Below, piece by piece: positions 6,131 through 8,514 of a DNA stretch of 8,514 nt (positions within the stretch are counted from its first letter, which is position 1; every line of letters begins with the position of its first letter). A program made the position numbers and the translations under genes. The DNA is from Comamonadaceae bacterium (GTDB lineage Bacteria; Pseudomonadota; Gammaproteobacteria; Burkholderiales; Burkholderiaceae_C), in NCBI GenBank assembly GCA_947451445.1, contig CANFZJ010000115.1, positions 1 through 8,514 of the forward strand, in the 5' to 3' direction. Below the pieces are notes generated by a model, which did no database searches, had not been told where the DNA came from, and saw only the letters and a program-made list of their open reading frames with translations.

Positions 6131-6155
6131 AAAAAGGCCCTGCGGGGCCTTTTTC
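6131..6155 (+). terminator. Rho-independent terminator of the BI-1 family gene
   Basis: AAAAAGGCCC (6131-6140) and GGGCCTTTTT (6145-6154) form a perfect 10-bp stem closed by a TGCG loop, with more T's beyond. It lies 18 bp after the stop at 6112. By symmetry it could act in both directions. Confidence 0.93.
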
Positions 6156-6178
6156 TTTTGCACAGCTGTAAGCAGCCC

Positions 6179-6206
6179 TTTACGTTTGCCAAAGCGTGCC
6201 GATAAT
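6179..6206 (+). promoter_or_regulatory. Predicted promoter of the lipoprotein gene, possibly leaderless
   Basis: TTTACG (6179-6184, 4/6 match to the -35) and GATAAT (6201-6206, 5/6 match to the -10) are 16 bp apart. The expected start point, about 7 bases after the -10, falls on or next to the A of the ATG at 6214. No ribosome site is visible before that ATG. Together these point to a leaderless mRNA. Inferred from consensus only. Confidence 0.45.
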
Positions 6207-6213
6207 AAAATCT

Positions 6214-6612
6214 ATGACCCCAGCCCGCTGCACCCTGCTTGCCCTGACCGCCCTGCTCATGGCAGGCTGCGAAATCCCGGGCGTCTACCCCGACCCCAGG
6301 ATGGTCCAGCGCGAAGCCGATGCCAAAGCGGTCGGCGGCGCCTGCCGCCACGCTCTGCGCGGCATTGAAGACTGCTACACCCTGAACCCCAAAGCTGCCA
6401 AGGCAGCGGTATTTGCCGGCTGGAAGGATATGGACGCGTACATGCGCGAAAACAAAATCGAAGGTGTGGCCTCGGTCGTCAAACCCGCCCTACCCGAGGG
6501 CAGCACCCCACCGATGGAGGAGGCCGTCGCCACCAGCAAAGACAAAGCCGCCGCCGAAGCCAAGGACGCGCACGGCGCCCACGGCAGCAAAGCCAAGACC
6601 AAGGCGTCTTAG
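6214..6612 (+). CDS. Small predicted lipoprotein, function unknown
   Basis: A 132-residue protein starting at ATG 6214. The first residues form a lipoprotein signal peptide: Arg5, then LLALTALLMAGC with a lipobox (L-M-A-G-C, Cys19). The mature part holds a compact region with two cysteines (GACRHALRGIEDC) and NPKAAKAAVFAGWKDMDAYMRENKIEG. After it comes a low-complexity tail rich in Ala, Lys, Asp and His (about 95-132) that ends in KAKTKAS. The residue after the lipid-bearing Cys is Glu, not Asp, so outer-membrane sorting is more likely than inner. I recall similar short lipoproteins in Comamonadaceae but know no function. A GTG at 6196 would add six residues ahead of the signal peptide and lies within the predicted promoter, so I do not use it. 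Its TAG stop overlaps the rlmD stop from the other strand. Confidence 0.75.
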   Translation: MTPARCTLLALTALLMAGCEIPGVYPDPRMVQREADAKAVGGACRHALRGIEDCYTLNPKAAKAAVFAGWKDMDAYMRENKIEGVASVVKPALPEGSTPPMEEAVATSKDKAAAEAKDAHGAHGSKAKTKAS

Positions 6613-8012
6613 CCTTCCAACTCGAACACGGCCATGCTTTCCACGTGCGCCGTGTGCGGGAACATATTCACCATACCCGCCGACAGGCAACGGTAGCCCG
6701 CCTGGTGCACCAGCACCTCGGCGTCGCGCGCCAATGTGGCCGGGTTGCAGCTGACGTACACAATGCGCCGGGGTGGCGTCCAGCCCAGGCGCTGGGCGGG
6801 GATTTGGTGCAGCTCTGCCAACGCCTGCACCAGCGCAAAAGCGCCTTCGCGCGGTGGATCGACCAACCATTTGTCGGCGCTGCCGTCGGCAGTCAGCACA
6901 GCTGGGGTCATTTCAAACAGATTGCGCGCTACAAATTTAGTAGCTGCCAGTGCTGACCCATCCTGCGCTAGAGCCTGATTTTTTTTATAATTTTCGCGCG
7001 AGCGGGCGACCAGCGCCTCGCTGCCTTCGATGCCCAGTACCTCACCCGCCTGGGTGGCCAGCGGCAGAGTGAAGTTACCCAGGCCACAAAACCAGTCAAT
7101 CACCCGCTCATTTTTCTGCGCATCCAGCAGCCGCAGCGCCCGCCCCACCAGCACCCTGTTGATGTGCGGATTGACCTGGGTGAAATCGGTGGGCTTGAAC
7201 GGCATGGTGATACCGAATTCGGGCAGCGTGTAAGCCAGCGGCGTGCCGCCCTCGTCCAACAGGTGCACGGTATCCGGCCCCTTGGGCTGCAGCCACCATT
7301 GCACGCCATGCGCAGCACCAAACGCCCGCAGCTGGGCCAAGTCGCCCGCGCTCAACGGCTCCATGTGGCGCAAAACCATCGCCGTCACGTCATCGCCGCA
7401 AGCCAATTCAATCTGCGGCAAGGTCTCGCAGGCATCCATGCCGCCAATCAAGGTACGCAGCGGCACCAGCAAAGCGCTGACATGCGGCGGCAGCACCGGG
7501 CAGACCTTCATATCGGCCACATAACCGCTTTTACGCTCGTGGAAACCGACCAGCACATAGCCTTTTTTACGCACAAAGCGCACCGACAAGCGCGCCCGGT
7601 AGCGATAACCCCAAGCCGGGCCTTCGATAGGCCGCAGCATGGTCTCGGCCTTGACCTTACCCAGATGCCAGAGGTTGTCCTCCAGCACCCGCTGCTTGAT
7701 CGCCACCTGCGCACCGACGTGCAAATGCTGCATCTTGCAGCCGCCGCAAGCACCTTCGTGCAGCCCGAAATGTGGACAGCCAGGCCGCACGCGCTGAGAC
7801 GACTCGCGGTGGATCGCGCCGACGGTGGCCTGCTCGAAGCTGGCTTTCTTGCGGTTGATGTTGGCCGTCACCATCTCGAATGGCAGTGCCCCCTTGATGA
7901 AAACAACCTTGCCATCGGGTTTATGGGCCACGCCCTGGGCTTCAATGTCGAGCGACTCGACCAGCAGCGCATCGGCCGGGTAAGGTGAAGTGGGTTCCGT
8001 CAGATCGGTCAT
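6609..8012 (-). CDS. rlmD: 23S rRNA (uracil-1939-C5)-methyltransferase RlmD
   Basis: A 467-residue SAM-dependent rRNA methyltransferase (RumA family). It makes m5U1939 in 23S rRNA. Residues about 10-70 are the TRAM RNA-binding domain (VESLDIEAQGVAHKPDGKVVF). An iron-sulfur cluster site follows with Cys79, Cys89, Cys92 and Cys171; the first gap is nine residues, against five in E. coli RumA. The methyltransferase fold spans about 265-467: SAM motif DWFCGLGNFTLPLA (306-319), DPPR (385-388), the catalytic cysteine in VSCNPATLARD (Cys422) and the general base Glu458 in HVESMAVFE. TrmA/RlmC are excluded by the N-terminal TRAM domain and cluster. The ATG at 8012 has an AGG ribosome site 8 bases upstream. 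Oddity: residues 344-361 are encoded by an interspersed repeat where relatives have a short N-G-L-type loop. All catalytic motifs are intact, so the enzyme is probably active. Confidence 0.95.
   Translation of the reverse strand: MTDLTEPTSPYPADALLVESLDIEAQGVAHKPDGKVVFIKGALPFEMVTANINRKKASFEQATVGAIHRESSQRVRPGCPHFGLHEGACGGCKMQHLHVGAQVAIKQRVLEDNLWHLGKVKAETMLRPIEGPAWGYRYRARLSVRFVRKKGYVLVGFHERKSGYVADMKVCPVLPPHVSALLVPLRTLIGGMDACETLPQIELACGDDVTAMVLRHMEPLSAGDLAQLRAFGAAHGVQWWLQPKGPDTVHLLDEGGTPLAYTLPEFGITMPFKPTDFTQVNPHINRVLVGRALRLLDAQKNERVIDWFCGLGNFTLPLATQAGEVLGIEGSEALVARSRENYKKNQALAQDGSALAATKFVARNLFEMTPAVLTADGSADKWLVDPPREGAFALVQALAELHQIPAQRLGWTPPRRIVYVSCNPATLARDAEVLVHQAGYRCLSAGMVNMFPHTAHVESMAVFELEG
6929..6981 (-). 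repeat. Small interspersed repeat, copy B, in frame inside rlmD
   Basis: On the - strand this copy reads AAATCAGGCTCTAGCGCAGG, continues through GCAGCTACT and ends in the dyad CTAC-N7-GTAG (bases of 6929-6943). It matches copy A at 4804-4856 in 34 of 53 positions. An A/T-rich run precedes it on that strand. It encodes RlmD residues 344-361 without breaking the frame. I recognise the pattern as similar to a repeat frequent in Comamonadaceae genomes, from memory only. Confidence 0.6.
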
Positions 8013-8058
8013 GCAGAGTACCTATGGGGCATTTAAAAATAATGCCCATCCAGAATGG

Positions 8059-8099
8059 GAAAAGCCTTCTAAGTCTAGGACTTAAAAGGCTTTTCTTTT
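8059..8099. terminator. Terminator between the tRNA cluster and rlmD
   Basis: GAAAAGCCTT (8059-8068) pairs with AAGGCTTTTC (8086-8095). A CT/AA internal loop leads to a second stem AAGTC (8071-8075) / GACTT (8079-8083) with a TAG loop. On the - strand the stem ends in a TTTTC run, so it would stop transcripts from the tRNA genes before rlmD. T's on the + strand make it potentially bidirectional. Confidence 0.7.
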
Positions 8100-8101
8100 A
8101 T

Positions 8102-8178
8102 TGGCGGAGTGGACGGGACTCGAACCCGCGACCCCCGGCGTGACAGGCCGGTATTCTAACCAACTGAACTACCACTCC
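8102..8178 (-). tRNA. tRNA-Asp (anticodon GTC)
   Basis: A 77-nt cloverleaf including an encoded CCA end (8102-8104) and discriminator G. The 7-bp acceptor stem GGAGTGG/CCACTCC is perfect. The anticodon loop is CTGTCAC with GTC at 8142-8144, and the T arm holds GGTTCGAGTCC. It is the last gene of the cluster, followed by the terminator at 8059-8099. Confidence 0.97.
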
Positions 8179-8234
8179 TGGTAGATAGCTTTCGGCATCT
8201 TGCATTACATGCTCGACACCCAAGCGCTACAACT

Positions 8235-8310
8235 TGGCGACCCTACGGGGATTCGAACCCCGGTACCTACCGTGAAAGGGTAGTGTCCTAGGCCTCTAGA
8301 CGATAGGGTC
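8235..8310 (-). tRNA. tRNA-Glu (anticodon TTC)
   Basis: A 76-nt cloverleaf with encoded CCA (8235-8237). The acceptor stem begins GACCCTA. The D arm CGTCTAGAGGCCTAGGACAC is typical of bacterial tRNA-Glu. The anticodon loop CTTTCAC carries TTC at 8274-8276. It is the middle gene of the cluster, 56 bp from tRNA-Asp. Confidence 0.97.
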
Positions 8311-8362
8311 AAAACCTTGGACTAACGTTATCAAAAATAACTTCCACACTCAAAAGATTTGG

Positions 8363-8438
<76 letters not shown>

Positions 8439-8500
8439 GTAACCATCAACACCGCTTTGCCTTGTAAGCTCTGCTTTGTTGTTAACCTTCCAAGCCTCAA

Positions 8501-8506
8501 ATTATA
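8501..8506 (-). promoter_or_regulatory. -10 box of the tRNA cluster promoter
   Basis: A perfect TATAAT on the - strand lies 62 bp upstream of tRNA-Ala. Transcription would start near 8494 and run through all three tRNAs. The matching -35 would fall beyond the right edge of the window, so it cannot be checked here. Confidence 0.6.
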
Positions 8507-8514
8507 GCGTGCAA

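Noticed and set aside
6196..6213. GTG start for the lipoprotein gene
   Set aside because: It has no ribosome site, overlaps the predicted promoter, and adds residues before an already complete lipoprotein signal peptide.
7164..7988. A 274-codon + strand frame opposite rlmD, and a similar one at 1581-2249 opposite choX
   Set aside because: Both are antisense to well-supported genes, have no ribosome site or family motif, and show shadow-like composition.

Overview
The window looks like chromosome of a betaproteobacterium in or near the Comamonadaceae (Rhodoferax/Acidovorax-like). This rests on GC-rich coding sequence, the style of the RlmD and lipoprotein genes, and a short interspersed repeat that I recall from that family. 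No database was searched. It is mostly ordinary housekeeping and nutrient-uptake sequence. I see no phage, CRISPR array, transposase or defence system.

Left part (1-1260, + strand): the 3' end of exbB and complete exbD, two subunits of the TonB energising motor, end at a strong terminator. A separate small gene, hemP, follows. Its own promoter is overlapped by a Fur box, so it should be iron-repressed. Behind hemP lie a head-to-head pair of dRS3-like repeats (ATTCCC-N8-GGGAAT type) and two consecutive terminator-like hairpins.

Centre (1266-4831): a choline-sulfate utilisation locus. betC (choline sulfatase) and choX (periplasmic choline-binding protein) form a two-gene operon on the - strand. 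A LysR-type regulator of the choline-sulfate family is transcribed divergently from a 104-bp intergenic region that carries two dyads. Choline-O-sulfate would be split to choline and sulfate. No permease or choline-oxidation gene (choWV, betAB) is in the window, so the choline-binding protein has no visible ABC partner.

Right-centre (4860-8012): an HbpS/GlcG-family small protein (-), a Bax inhibitor-1/YccA-like membrane protein (+) with its own terminator, a small alanine/lysine-rich lipoprotein (+) with a possible leaderless promoter, and rlmD (23S rRNA m5U1939 methyltransferase, -). The lipoprotein and rlmD share bases of their convergent stop codons.

Right edge (8059-8514): a terminator and a three-gene tRNA cluster on the - strand, transcribed in the order Ala(GGC), Glu(TTC), Asp(GTC). 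A TATAAT box lies near the window edge.

The most notable signal is a small (~53 bp) interspersed repeat present twice. One copy overlaps the 3' end of the LysR gene, supplying its last codons and its stop just after an intragenic terminator-like hairpin. The other lies in frame inside the methyltransferase domain of RlmD. This suggests the repeat has been absorbed into two protein-coding genes.
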